A stretch of DNA of 64,000 nucleotides from Cynocephalus volans. Lineage: Eukaryota; Chordata; Mammalia; Dermoptera; Cynocephalidae. The notes under the pieces were generated by a model, which did not search any database, was not told the DNA's origin, and saw nothing but the letters and a program-made list of their open reading frames with translations. Location of the stretch: contig NC_084463.1 of the NCBI RefSeq assembly GCF_027409185.1, forward strand, positions 157,158,369-157,222,368, in the 5' to 3' direction. How positions within the stretch are numbered: the stretch's first letter is position 1; every line of letters starts with the position of its first letter. Position numbers and translations under genes: made by a program. Positions 1 through 10,207 of the stretch are shown one piece after another.

Positions 1-2773
1 CCCCTCTCTCATGGCTCTCTCCTGCAGCCCCGCTGCATTCTTGGGATACAGGAAGTACCGTCCCATCTCTGAGCCTTTGCTCTAGCAGATCCCTCTGCCA
101 TGTACTCTCTCCCTGTAGATGTTTTGTTCGCAGCGACATCTCCAGAGGTTAGAATAGAGTGGCACATAGGAGATGCTCTTTGACAGACTTAATGATTCAG
201 TCATTAAAGAATGAATGAATGACTGAAAGAAACAGCTAAGTGGCTGTGTAGGCAGTGTAGCATGCAGTTAAGAGCATGGCTGTGGATTCCAATCCCAGAC
301 ATGCCACTTAATTTCAAGTGACTTTGCCTCTCTGAGCCTCAGTTTTTATATCTGTAAAGTGGGAGTAACAATAATAGTGCCTGCCTGATAGGGCTATCTT
401 GAAGGCTAAAAGAGAGAATCACTGAAGCAAGTGCCAAATCAAAACCTGGCACATAGTAGATGCTCAGTGAATGGCCTTTTATACTTATGGCCAACAGCCT
501 CTGGGCCTTGCCCCTCCCTGGCTTGCTCTGAGAGTCTCAGGCTGCCTACGACACTTAGACAAACTTGGCCCAGGGCCCAGAGCACTCTCCCCCGGGCACA
601 CAGCTTTGTGTCCCAGGATGGCCATAGGCTGACTTCATGGCACAGGAACTCTGGGAATTTCCTGGCAGGAAGGCTCTGTTGCCTGGACATGAGAACAGCT
701 GATGGGCAGCCGGGTGAGAGCTGGCTGCTGGAACTCAGCCTTGGCAAGATGGCTGCCTCACCCCCACCTGAGTGCCCGGGCCTGGGTGGAGCGCCTGGGG
801 TCTGGGCTCAGGGCACAGGGCTGGTCCAACTGCATAGGGCACTGGGCTGGTCCAACCCCTGGTCTGCCCTGCAGGGCCATCATAGACAAAGTCTGGGGTC
901 CCCCACCCCAGCCAACTCACAGTCCCCTTGGCCTGAACAGACCAGGTATTTCTGGCAACTCCAGCCCAGTGTCTGGGGCCCTGAGGGAGCTAAGAGATGG
1001 CCTAAAGCAATCCTTTTCTATTACAGACAGGGCCGGAACAAGACAAGGTCATCCAGCAAAGGGATAGCTGTGCCATGGTCTTCCCACTGCACTCTACAGT
1101 TTGCAGGGCACATTCACACTTAAGAGCCAGCAACATTTACTGAATTCAAACTACTACAGAGCAGCCCTGGGCCACGAGCTGAAGGCATGCTCTGTCCTCA
1201 GGCAGCTTCACAGACAAAGAAACTAGGCTTAGAGGAAGGACATGCGTGGCTGGCAGGAAGCACAGATTTTTTTTAAAAAAACAGACCTTATTGGACCTGA
1301 ATCAATAAGAAAACTGTCAGGTGGAAGTCTCAGGATATCAAGCTGAATGTAAGTTAGGAATCTCATGCTGGGATGGCCCCCAGCATGGGCCTGGCAGGAA
1401 AAAGCGGTAAGAAATGCTCTCTGTAGTCCATCTCCTCACCCGCCCACTCCTGTCCTGCAGGTTGAAAAAGGCCAGAACAGGCATCCTTAAGACCTTTGAA
1501 GGGAGGCTGGTGCTCGGCCAGGCTGTGGGGGAGGGCTCTGGCCCTCACAGCCGCCACGCCCTGGCAGAGACGCACACATATGACCGACCGCACTCCTAAG
1601 TGCGTGCAGGCACCTGCACACTCACTGGCCCCACGCTGTGCTGTCCCCTTGGGCTAGCGCCCAGCTCCTCGTTACCCTTGGACATGGCTTTCTGTCAGTT
1701 TTTAGAGTTTCAGGAGGCTTCTCATCCTAACCCTTCAGCCTCCTAGGGTGGAATTGGGGAAGAGACACTATTTTTCCTAAAAGAGTCTAGCGAAGATTGC
1801 CCAACCCATGGGAGAAGGCAGTGGGCTGAGAGCAGGCGGCCGTGGCAACAGGGATGCTGACAGGCCCCAGACAGGACAGAATCTCCTCTGCTACCTAAAG
1901 TTCCACCATTACGGATTCACCCCCTCTGGTCTCGAAGACCTTCCTGGTACCCAATGTAGTCAACTTAGAATTTTGGATGGTCAAGCATAATGCACCTTGG
2001 CCTCAACCCTTAATCTCCAGGAGGGAGGCTAAGGAAAGGGGGCTGGTAAGTCTTGTCCTAATATACCCCTGGGATCCAGCCAGACGGTTCTGAGGGGCCA
2101 GGCCACATCCCTCCTTGTCTAGACTTGGGCTGTGAATGGGAAGTCGGGGTCCCCAGGGTCCAGCCTGTTCCTGGGGTGACTGTGCTTCCCGCAGAGGCCC
2201 ACCCAGCCTGGCTGGCAAAGTCCTCCCACGTGCAGCTGCCAGCCCAGGAGAGGTGAGTCACTATCCCTCCGAGCAGTTTACAGCAGCTCCTGGGAAAGCC
2301 ACAGACCTCCCGGCCCTGCCCAAGCTTTGCTGCCCAGCCCCCTGCCTCTGATGGTACATCCCTGCCCACCCCTGGGGACCCTGCCCTTGCCCCTAGCTCC
2401 CAGCAAGCACCCAGAATGAGCGACCTGGTCTGGGGAACCCAGAAGTAAGACAGGAACCTCAGAGCAGCAGGGAGGGCCCTCCCCCAGGTCAGGCCCTGTC
2501 CGCCATGACACACCCACCTAGGAGAGCCCCTTCCGCCCCCACAGACGCTCCACGGACAGAGTGCGGGTCCTCCCCGCAGGGAAATGGCCTCCTCACCCCA
2601 CATCAGGCCCCTGGCCAGTCCATCCCAACTCTGGGTGCCCGGTGCGCGTGGCAGTCAAAAGTCAGCGGAGGGAGGAAGGATGCTAAGGCCCTGCACATGG
2701 AGCGGGACCCAGGGCCACCACCCAGGCCCTGGCGAGCGCCAGGCTCCAGCCCACCGGCGGTGGGCTTCCTTAC
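1..2773 (-). other. FADS3: FADS3 intron 1 (partial)
   Basis: Intronic sequence of FADS3 running off the left edge. Apart from one MIR-like repeat near the left end I see no second FADS3 exon and no other gene. The ORFs here are short and lack conserved protein content. Confidence 0.8.
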
Positions 2774-3087
2774 CGTGGCGTCCTCGGCGCCGTGGTGGCC
2801 GATGAGGCGGCTGCCGCCCGGGTGCCGCTGTGCCCAGCGGCTGATGTCGTAGACGCGGCGCTCGATGACCAGCCACTTGTCGCCCGGCAGGTCGTGCGGG
2901 CGGATCTGCTCCCAGCAGAAGGTGGGCAGGGGCGCCCCCGGCTGCGCGGGCCCCTCCCGCGGCCCCCGCTCCCCTCCCGGCTCCCCGACGCCGCCCATGT
3001 CTGCGCGGAGAAGTCCTCGAGCGCCTGCGCCGCCCCGAGGTCCGAGAGGCTCCGGGGGAAGCGAGGTGGCGTTCCGGGGGCTCCTCC

Positions 3088-3119
<32 letters not shown>

Positions 3120-3180
3120 CCGCACTGCCGGCCCCGCCCTGCCGCCGCCGCCGCCGTACGAGCGTGCGCCTGCCCGGCTG
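1..3180 (-). CDS. FADS3: FADS3, 5' part (exon 1 and start of intron 1)
   Basis: This is the 5' end of fatty acid desaturase 3, an ER membrane enzyme with an N-terminal cytochrome b5 domain; work on the family gives FADS3 a delta-14 desaturase activity on sphingoid bases. Only coding exon 1 is in the window. It encodes 75 residues, including the cytochrome b5 heme motif HPGG at residues 59-62 and the preceding [14 protein letters not shown] core. The next expected coding stretch (DAFRAFHQ in human, from memory) is not found between 1 and 2773, so intron 1 runs off the left edge. The ATG has a strong Kozak context (G at -3, G at +4). Compared with my recollection of the human protein, the N-terminus has about four extra Gly/Glu/Arg residues after [12 protein letters not shown]1 and FADS2 share the b5 domain, but the N-terminus and the RAB3IL1-BEST1-FTH1 neighbourhood identify FADS3. 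The upstream limit is approximate, from a TATA-like box. Confidence 0.93.
240..475 (+). repeat. MIR SINE
   Basis: Ancient MIR-type SINE in plus orientation. It shows the usual order: a CCACTTA stretch, gcctctctgagcctcag, tctgtaaagtggga, then the 3' part ending near acatagtagatgctcagtga. It is strongly diverged, with no clear target duplications. Confidence 0.75.
2774..2998 (-). CDS. FADS3: FADS3 coding exon 1
   Basis: 225 coding bases (75 codons) from ATG at 2998-2996 to the ACG codon at 2776-2774. The donor GTAAGG follows immediately on the minus strand (plus-strand ccttac, 2768-2773). The exon ends in phase 0 after GAEDAT. Confidence 0.95.
3089..3158 (-). repeat. GCC/GGC trinucleotide repeats in the FADS3 5' UTR
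   Basis: Two short pure runs of CCG/GCC triplets lie at about 3089-3120 and 3140-3156 and read as GGC repeats in the FADS3 transcript, roughly 90-160 bases upstream of the start codon. They give long proline or alanine runs in the false reading frames of this island. Confidence 0.8.
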
Positions 3181-3205
3181 CCGGCGCTCGCAACTTTTCC
3201 CTCCC

Positions 3206-3211
3206 TTATAA
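3206..3211 (-). promoter_or_regulatory. FADS3: TATA-like box of FADS3
   Basis: The minus strand reads GGTTATAAGGGAG here, a TATAA core in an otherwise GC-only region, about 210 bases upstream of the ATG. If used, transcription would start near 3180. This is a motif call only. Confidence 0.45.
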
Positions 3212-3284
3212 CCGCGCTGACAGCGCCCGCCTCGCCTCGCCCCGCCCCCGGCCCCCGCCCCCGCGCCGCCGGCCCGCGCCTGCT

Positions 3285-3315
3285 CCAATCCCGCGCGCTC
3301 CTCGGCCCCCATTGG
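3285..3315. promoter_or_regulatory. FADS3: Two CCAAT boxes upstream of FADS3
   Basis: CCAAT occurs on the plus strand at 3285-3289 and in inverted form (ATTGG, so CCAAT reading toward FADS3) at 3311-3315, about 75-105 bases upstream of the TATA-like box. This is the usual distance for NF-Y sites, set within GC-box-rich sequence. Confidence 0.5.
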
Positions 3316-4087
3316 CTGGCCGTGGAGGGCGGGGTCGGTACAGACCCCACCCTCCAGCTCCGGGAGGGCCACGCCCACCACGCCCGCCCGGCCCCCGGCC
3401 CCCGGCCCCCGTCTGTCCCCCGCCCCCGGGCTCCCAACCCCGCCTAGGGAGCCTGGGGCACGGGGCCACGACACACACCCGTGTCCGTCCCGCGGCCCCC
3501 GGCCGCGCGCCTTCGGGGGGCTCGGGGCGGGGCCCAGGTTTGCGCACGGCCGGGATTGGAATGACGGGGCCGGGGGAGTGGCGGCTTCCAGCCACCCGTC
3601 CTGGAACGTTAGATCCCGAAGGCCCAGAGGTGGGGACACATCTCGGCGTGACTGTAAACAGCCTTCAAACAATAGGCCCCCAACGTCTGCGCCCCGAGGC
3701 CGCCTTAGTGAGGGCCTGGCCCCGCCGCCCCCACCGCCGCTGCGGCTCGCGCGGAGCCCTCTGCTGGCGGCCGGCGTCTCCCCGCCGTCCGGGCGGCAGG
3801 GCTGGGGGGAAGGGGCCCGGGGACACCGAAGCCTGGAGGCGGCGCCACCATTCCCGGGGTGAGCCCGCTGGTTACCGCCTCCCCCACTCCTCCCAGCCCC
3901 ATTTCTTACTTCAATAAATTCAAGTCCTTTGCAGAGCGTAGGCAACTCCCCACACTGCTCTGTATTGAAATAAAGATACCCGTTCCTAAAAGTTACAGGT
4001 TCACCCCCGCAACGAATAAACTCAGGCTGAGGTTATGCCCGGGAGTAGTGGTGGTCGACCTTGAGCACACATCAGAACCACGGGGAG

Positions 4088-4270
4088 TAGGGGCCGGCCT
4101 GTGGCTCACTCAGGAGAGTGCGGTGCTGATAACACCAAGGCCCTGGGTTCGGATCCCATATACGGATGGCCGGTTCGCTTACTGGCTGAGCGTGGTGCTG
4201 ACCCCACCAAGTCAAGGGTTAAGATCCCCTTACCGGTCATCTTAGAAAAAAAAAAAAAAAAAAAAAAAAA
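4088..4270 (+). mobile_element. tRNA-Ile-like dimeric SINE (CYN-like)
   Basis: Two tRNA-like units in tandem. The first starts GGCCGGCCTGTGGCTCACTC and ends in a GGTTCGGATCC B box. The second starts GGCCGGTTCGCTTACTGG and ends TTACCGGTCATCTT before an A tail of about 27 bases. A 14-base target duplication, agaaccacggggag, flanks it at 4074-4087 and 4271-4284. The perfect duplication indicates a fairly recent insertion. Confidence 0.93.
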
Positions 4271-5954
4271 AGAACCACGGGGAGGACTTGTGATAACACA
4301 GACCACTGGCCTCACCCCAGAGTGTGAGTCAGTAGATCTGGTTTGGGGGCAGAGATCCTCACTTCTAACAAGTTCCCAGGGGATGTTTATGTGCTGGTTC
4401 CGGGAATGCACTTGGAGAACCTTAAGTATGTTTCTCTGATGTTAATATTTTGTCTTGGTCTAACAATTTATAGGAAGTCACTGAAGCTAATATTGGTCTA
4501 AATGGCAGACGAGGGTCTGCAGAAGGGCAGAGGGGGCCTCTGGGTTCTCCCTGGTACCAGGAGCTCTTGCCTTCCGTTGCCAGGACAGTAGAATCCCACG
4601 TTTTCCTAGCACCAGGGGGTGCTAGGCCCACGAATCACCATCGACCAGGGCTGCCTGAGCCCTCTCCACTGAGGCCCTCACCAAAATCTTGAATCCCCCT
4701 CCTGGCATATATGTGGGAGTGTGGAGGAGTGTGGCTGGCAGCGCTGGCCAGAGGTGACTGCAGGTACCCCTGGCCCACATATCCACCCTGAGCACAGGGA
4801 TGAAGGAGGAAGACTCTTGAGGAAATGCACCCCCTGCACCAAAATCCAGCCCTTGCCCCATCTTCAGATGCCCTCAGTATCAGATGTGGCCAGCCCGGGG
4901 GCCGTCTAGGGGCTCCTTCCCTGGGGCTCGGCCTGTCTCAGCTGCTATATGTGAGGCAGTTGGAGGTTGGGGTAGGTTAGACACTCTGCCTGCCCCAGCC
5001 ACCCCAGGAAAGATAGGAATGCCTGGACGGTCCACACAGGGTTCCCAGGAGATAAAGCAAGGACAGAGCTTGGATTGTGCCACCCACTCTAGCCACTTCA
5101 TTCCAGCATTGGCAGAGAGGTGAAACAGCTTCCCATATTGTTTCTCTGTAGGCTTTGGGGCCTTCCACGGGTCACTTTACCTCTCTGGGCTTCAACTCAG
5201 TGAATCTTGCAACTGTCAGAGAGTCAGGGGGACTGGGGGAACATGGAATTCCACCATCCCCAAACCCCCAACTCAGGACAGCCAAGGCCTCTCAGACCAC
5301 TTGGAAAGGGAGAGGCATCACTCAACATTCCTGAGCTGCCATTGGGCCACTGCCAGGGTTTGTGGGGATGAGTGTGGGTAGAACTGGCCAGCTGGAGTAT
5401 TTTTTTTGGAGGGGGGGGAAGCTTGAGGTTTGAGGGGAGCCCCTCAGTCCCTACTGGACTTCTCCCTGTTGTGAACTGCCACACAGGCCTCTTGTTAGAC
5501 ACACTGAAATCTCCACCCACTATGGAGCCACCAGCTACTGTCTGGAGCCAAGTGATGTTTGTGCAGTGCCAGCGGGGCTCGGGCAAGCTGTAAAGGCAAA
5601 GCAGTGGCCTGGTAGGGCAAATTTAAGAAAAAGCTTTAGGCCTACCAGAAGGAGTAGTCACAAAGCCCAGGCATCTACTCTGCAGCAGACACACAAAGTG
5701 GATTCAAGTCAGAGCTTTACAATTTGGCTCTTGAGTTAAAGCTCACCACACCGTGAGCTTGGTTATTAGGCCTTGGACACAATTCTTCTGAGAAGGGAGG
5801 GGTCTGGCAAGGTGGGGACCACAGAATTATGCAACAGCTGTATTGGAGCCATTTAGAGCAGGGACCACAGACAGCCCTACTTGCCATGAAAGAGCCTTCT
5901 TTACGGTGGAGGGCAGAGCTCCTTAGAATGGCCCTTAATAAAAAGGGGCAGCAC

Positions 5955-6730
5955 ACATATGGCCAATAAATACATGAAAAGATGCTCGGCCTAACTAATC
6001 ATCAGAGACTCAAACCAAAATCACAGTGAGATTTCATCTCACACCTGTTAGAATGGCTACTATAAAATAACAGAGAATAAGTGTTGGCAAAGATGTGGAG
6101 AAATTGGAACTGTGTGCACTGTGGTGGGAATGTAAGTGGTGCACCCAGTATGGAAAATGGTATGGAGGTTCCTTAAAAAAAATTGTGTTACCATGTGATC
6201 CAGAAATTCCATTTGTGGATTTATACCCCAAAGAATTGAAAGCAGGGTCTCAAAGAGATATTTGTACACACATGTTCATAGCAGCATTATTCACAATAGC
6301 CAAGAGATGGAAGCAACTCCAGTGTCTATCTACAGATGAATGAATAAACAAAATGTGATACACACACACACACACACACACACAGGAATATTATTCAGCC
6401 TTAAAAAGGATGAAGATTCTAACACACGCTCTAACGTGGATGAACATTGAGGACACTATACTAAGTGAAATAAGCCAGTCACAAAAAGACAAATACTGTG
6501 TGATTCCACTTATATAGGGTATCTGGAGTGGCCAAATTCATATAGAGAGGAAGTAGAATGGTAGCTGCCAGGGGCTAGGGGAAGGAGGAAATAGGGAGTC
6601 ATTTAATTGGTAGCAAGTTTCAGTTTTGTAAGATGAAAATGTTCTGGAGGTCTGTTTCAGAATAATGTGAATGTATTTAATACTACTGAAGTGTATACTT
6701 AAAAACGGTTAAGATGGTAAATTTTATGTT
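5955..6730 (+). mobile_element. L1 3' end (old, 5'-truncated)
   Basis: The sequence matches the end of L1 ORF2 and its 3' UTR in plus orientation: aaaagatgctc, the ggagaaattggaac segment, ccatgtgatccagaaattcc, agagatggaagcaactcc and tgaaataagccagtcacaaaaagacaaatactg. It is an old mammalian L1M-type copy with decayed ORF2. A (CA)n run sits inside it at 6361-6385. Confidence 0.88.
6361..6385. repeat. (AC)n microsatellite
   Basis: Twelve to thirteen uninterrupted AC dinucleotides within the L1 3' end, at the position where old L1 copies often carry a CA expansion. Confidence 0.95.
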
Positions 6731-6732
6731 AT

Positions 6733-6810
6733 TATTTTTTTTGGTGGCTGGCCGGAACGGGGATCTGAACCCTTGCCCTTGGTGTTATAACACTGTGCTC
6801 TAACCACCTG
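6733..6810 (-). mobile_element. Monomeric tRNA-derived SINE fragment
   Basis: A T-run then tggctggccggaacggggatctgaacccttg, with ggtgttataacac and gctctaacca: the reverse complement of a tRNA-Ile-like monomer with an A tail. It sits directly at the end of the L1 above. Diverged, no clear target duplication. Confidence 0.8.
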
Positions 6811-6884
6811 TTGTTTCTTTACCATAATCTTTTAAATGAAAAAAGGGGGAAGGAAGGGTGCTGCAAAGGCCATTTAACACAATC

Positions 6885-6975
6885 TTCCCAATTCATAGAT
6901 GAGAAAACTGAGGCCCAGAGAGGAGTGACTTTGCCCCAAGTCCACATCCCTGGCAGGATTCAGACTGGGACAGGC
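6885..6975 (-). repeat. MIR SINE fragment
   Basis: Contains gatgagaaaactgaggcccagagagg followed by a gactttgcccaagt-type segment, the reverse complement of the MIR core. Old and diverged. Confidence 0.65.
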
Positions 6976-7319
6976 TCAGCAGATTGTAATGTGTGACACA
7001 GTCAGAGCAAAGCACATGGCCAGTGTGCAACTGGGCTCGGGCTTGATGCCCCCACCCTCAGAGGCCAGAGGCAGTACTAGCTCTTAAGAGGTGGCCAGTG
7101 AGGGTTAAAATGATTCACATGTGCCAAAGGCACTGAGAGAGGCCCAAGTGGGTTATCTAGAAAATTCACTTAAGAGGAATGACTCTTCTATGGCTGATGT
7201 CAGCTAACCCTCTCCAGACAACTCCAAGAGCCAAAGCCCTGAGCTCCTCCAGAGAGTGCCACCCCCACCCCCACCCCAGCCCCAGGCCTGCAGAGCAGTG
7301 CTGGGAGCAGCTGTAACAG

Positions 7320-7660
7320 TAAAGAATGTTGAAACCCAGATTCAAATTCCAGCTCTGCCACTGTCAGAGGCTCAGTTTCTACCTCATAAAACAGGGAAGG
7401 GCCTAATTCAGGGCCAGGCACGCTGCAGGTGTTTAGTAAAAGACATTTAGGATGCTGGTTAAATACTGTGGGCTCTAGTGCAGGGCTCATCGCTCCTGTC
7501 CGGGGGTCACAGGTGCCTCAGTCTATTCATCTGCAAAGTGGGGATGATAGTACTTCATAAGGTTGCTGTGAGGATCAAATGAATTAGTTCAGTGACAGGG
7601 CTTAGCACCATGCCTGAAACACAGTCATTGCTCAGACATTAGCTATTATTGGCAGTGTGT
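7320..7660 (+). repeat. MIR SINE(s)
   Basis: Plus-oriented MIR signatures: attcaaattccagctctgcc near 7340, then ctcagtctattcatctgcaaagtggg and gttgctgtgaggatcaaatgaa, ending near tcagacattagctattatt. It is probably two overlapping or duplicated MIR fragments. Confidence 0.7.
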
Positions 7661-8040
7661 GTGTCCGTCCCCTGGGTATCTCAGTTATTTGTCAGTTTAT
7701 GATAGTGCCACCAAATTAACAGGAAATGCTATGGCAGGGGCAGGTGAGCAAGTCTGGGGTGCGGGTCTTCCACCAGGCCTCTGGAGTCACCTGCTGTCTC
7801 CTTGGTCCTGGGTGTGGCTGGGCCAAGGGCACAGAAGCTGGGGTAGGGGTGGGTAGCCCCAGGGCCCAGGTCTTCATCCTCCTTTGGCTGCCAGCTGACC
7901 CAGGATTGACCAAGAGGACAGAAAGAGACTGTCACACAGGAGAGACTGTAGCACAGAGGCACTCACCCTTCCTAACACCCTCCTCCACCTTCCTCGCTTT
8001 ACTTTCCTTCATCGGACACTTTGATATGCCACTGATGCAC

Positions 8041-8198
8041 TTTTTTTTTTTTTTTGACTTTTTTTTTTGACCGGCCGCACCGCGCTCAGCCAGTGAGCGC
8101 ACCGGCCAGGCCATCCCTACATAGGATCCGAACCCGCGGCGGGAGCGCTGCTGCGCTCCCAGCGCCGCACTCTCCCGAGTGCACCACGGGGTCGGCCC
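8041..8198 (-). mobile_element. GC-rich subtype of the tRNA-derived SINE
   Basis: Reverse-oriented SINE with two poly-T runs at its left end. The first tRNA-like unit carries the self-complementary segment GGGAGCG...CGCTCCC instead of the usual GATAACACCAAGGCC. Flanking copies of ctgatgcac (8032-8040 and 8199-8207), followed by T, form a target duplication. The second unit is shorter than in the standard dimers. A close relative lies at 28821-28971. Confidence 0.9.
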
Positions 8199-9197
8199 CT
8201 GATGCACTTTTTTATTGCCGGTCTCCCGCCTTGAGATTCTCAGCTCAAGCACAGTGTCCCCAGCACCAGGAAAGTGTCCACCACACAGCACTTGCCTGGT
8301 ATTTGAGAGAATGACAGGAGGCCCGACCAGTGAACATCTTAGGGGGCTGGAGAGACAGTGAGGGGATCCAAATCACAGATGGAGCAGGGAGGGGGTGTGG
8401 GAACAAAGGGGAATTGAGGAGGCAGGAGACCTCTTGGGAAAAGGCTACTGGCCGGAAAGGGTGGAGGCGCCCACAGCTGGCCTGACCCACCAGCTGGGTG
8501 GCCCTGAGGCCTCAGGCCAATAGGGAAGTATCACCAACAATGACCCAACCCAGAAGCTGCTGTGCCCCGCCTCCAGGAAGGACACCTACTGGGCCCACAC
8601 CCTTACAGGTGGGGAGAGGTCAGGCACCATGGACACCCCTGGCACCATTCTGAGTCCCCAGAGGTCCTGGCCACCCTCATCTTCTTCCCCGTGTGACTGC
8701 TGCCCCTTGCTAACAACCCATCTAAGACTTGGGCTGTGAAACCCAGAGCCACCAAAGTCCCCATCTGTGCTGCTGGAAGACATCATCAACCAACCCTGCC
8801 ACCGTCCTGCCAAGCACTTGGCAGTCTCCGTGCTTTGACTCTGAGCTCTGAGTTTCCACTGGACCTGAGCTGGCCAGCTCTGAGGGCAAGGAGACCTAGA
8901 GGAGGGAACTGCCCAAGGTGCCACAGGGGGCAGCGGCATGGTCAGCCTCAGCACTGGGCACCCCGGCAGCAGGGAGGCCAGGCTCATCCCCAGTGACCCA
9001 AGTCCCTGCGGAACACTAAGGCATGATTCAAACGGTCTTCCCTATAGCGAGTGGTGGTGGTGGTGGTGGGGCTTCAGGATTTGGGTTTAATCCCAAGCAC
9101 GAGGGCAGGCAAGGAAAGGATTTGGTTCCACTCCTTCAGATGCCCAAGCCTTGGCCAGAGCCCCAGGGTGCAGGAGTGAAGGCGTGTGGCCGCCCAG

Positions 9198-10207
9198 CCT
9201 CTACCAACAAAGCCTTCCTTTATTAAATAGAGATCGTGTTACATTCCATTCAAAGAAGGAAATCCAGACATGGTGAGGGATGTGTCCAGGTTAGAGTCCC
9301 TAACTCTGGTCCTGAGTGGGCTGTGACGGGTGAGGGGAGGTCCAGGTCCTGCCTGCCCCACCCCAGCCCCCCACACAGGGGCCCCTGTTGTCGGAAGGGC
9401 CGCCCTTAAGACAGGCATGGGTGGCCTGAGGGCCTGTCTGTGTCTGACCTTGGGAGGAAAGTGCCGCAATCCTTCCAGTGCTTTGGGGAGCAGGACCTCC
9501 TGGAGCACAGGGCTGAGATGGGGGAGGGAGGTGACAGGAGGGCCTTTATGAAGAGGGAGGGAAGGAGGAGGGGCTCTGACATCTTAAGAACGCTCTGGGG
9601 TCATTCTCAACCATATACTGTACAGGCTGGAGTGGCAGAGCTGTTGAGGCCCTGCCAGCCACTCCTAGCCCTGCTGCCCTGTAGACCCTTGGGACAGCAG
9701 GGGAGGCCACCTGGGGGTGAGGAATGGCCACAAGGGGGTGCTGGTGGCCCAGGATTTGGGAACTGGGTTGGGGAATACCCTGGAGATCAGGCCACCCCAG
9801 GATAGTCCCTTTCTGAGGACATGGCAGCAACAAGGCACCTACAGGCAGCAGTTCCCAGGCCTGGGGAAGGGGTGCTGGCTGCCCCAGGTGTCCCCTCCCA
9901 AGGGCTGAGCCCTCCGGTATGGCTCCAAGCTCCTTGGTCTTTGGTGCTTCCTTGAAATTCTGGTGGTTGCAAAACCCAGTGGGGAAGAGAGAAGGTTCAT
10001 CTCATGAAGTCCAGGCCTGTCTGTCCTGCTGTCTGTCCCAGGATGGACATTTGGTGCTGGCTCAGTGCTGCCTCCAGGGCCAGGCCATTTGTCTGTCCAT
10101 TTGGTTTCTGGCTCAGGGCTGGTTCCAGGACCCTGTCTTCCTGTCTGTCTGTCCTGGAACAGATGTTTGCTCCAGCTCAGAGTCCCCTTCCAGGCCCAGG
10201 CCATGCC
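9198..10207 (-). other. RAB3IL1: RAB3IL1 3' UTR
   Basis: About 1 kb from the TAG to just past a minus-strand AATAAA at 9224-9219 (plus-strand TTTATT). It is GC-rich with no other early polyadenylation hexamer that I noticed. The exact cleavage site is inferred. Confidence 0.7.

Larger units (their letters stand above)
2780..3860. promoter_or_regulatory. FADS3: CpG island over the FADS3 promoter and exon 1
   Basis: About 1 kb of very GC- and CpG-rich sequence covers FADS3 exon 1, its 5' UTR and upstream region. The surrounding sequence is CpG-poor, so this is a typical mammalian CpG-island promoter. The long open frames here on both strands result from the lack of AT-rich stop codons. Confidence 0.85.
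3862..9198. other. Spacer between FADS3 and RAB3IL1
   Basis: Divergent-to-tail spacer of about 5.3 kb between the FADS3 promoter and the RAB3IL1 3' end. It holds three tRNA-derived SINEs, an L1 3' end, MIR copies and short microsatellites, listed separately. The rest is unique-looking sequence in which I see no exon with a recognisable protein. Confidence 0.75.

Noticed and set aside
2770-3945. Minus-strand 391-codon open frame and the overlapping plus-strand 350-codon frame at 2865-3917
   Set aside because: Both are low-complexity Gly/Ala/Arg/Pro frames caused by the stop-poor CpG island at FADS3. The true coding frame here is the 75-codon FADS3 exon.
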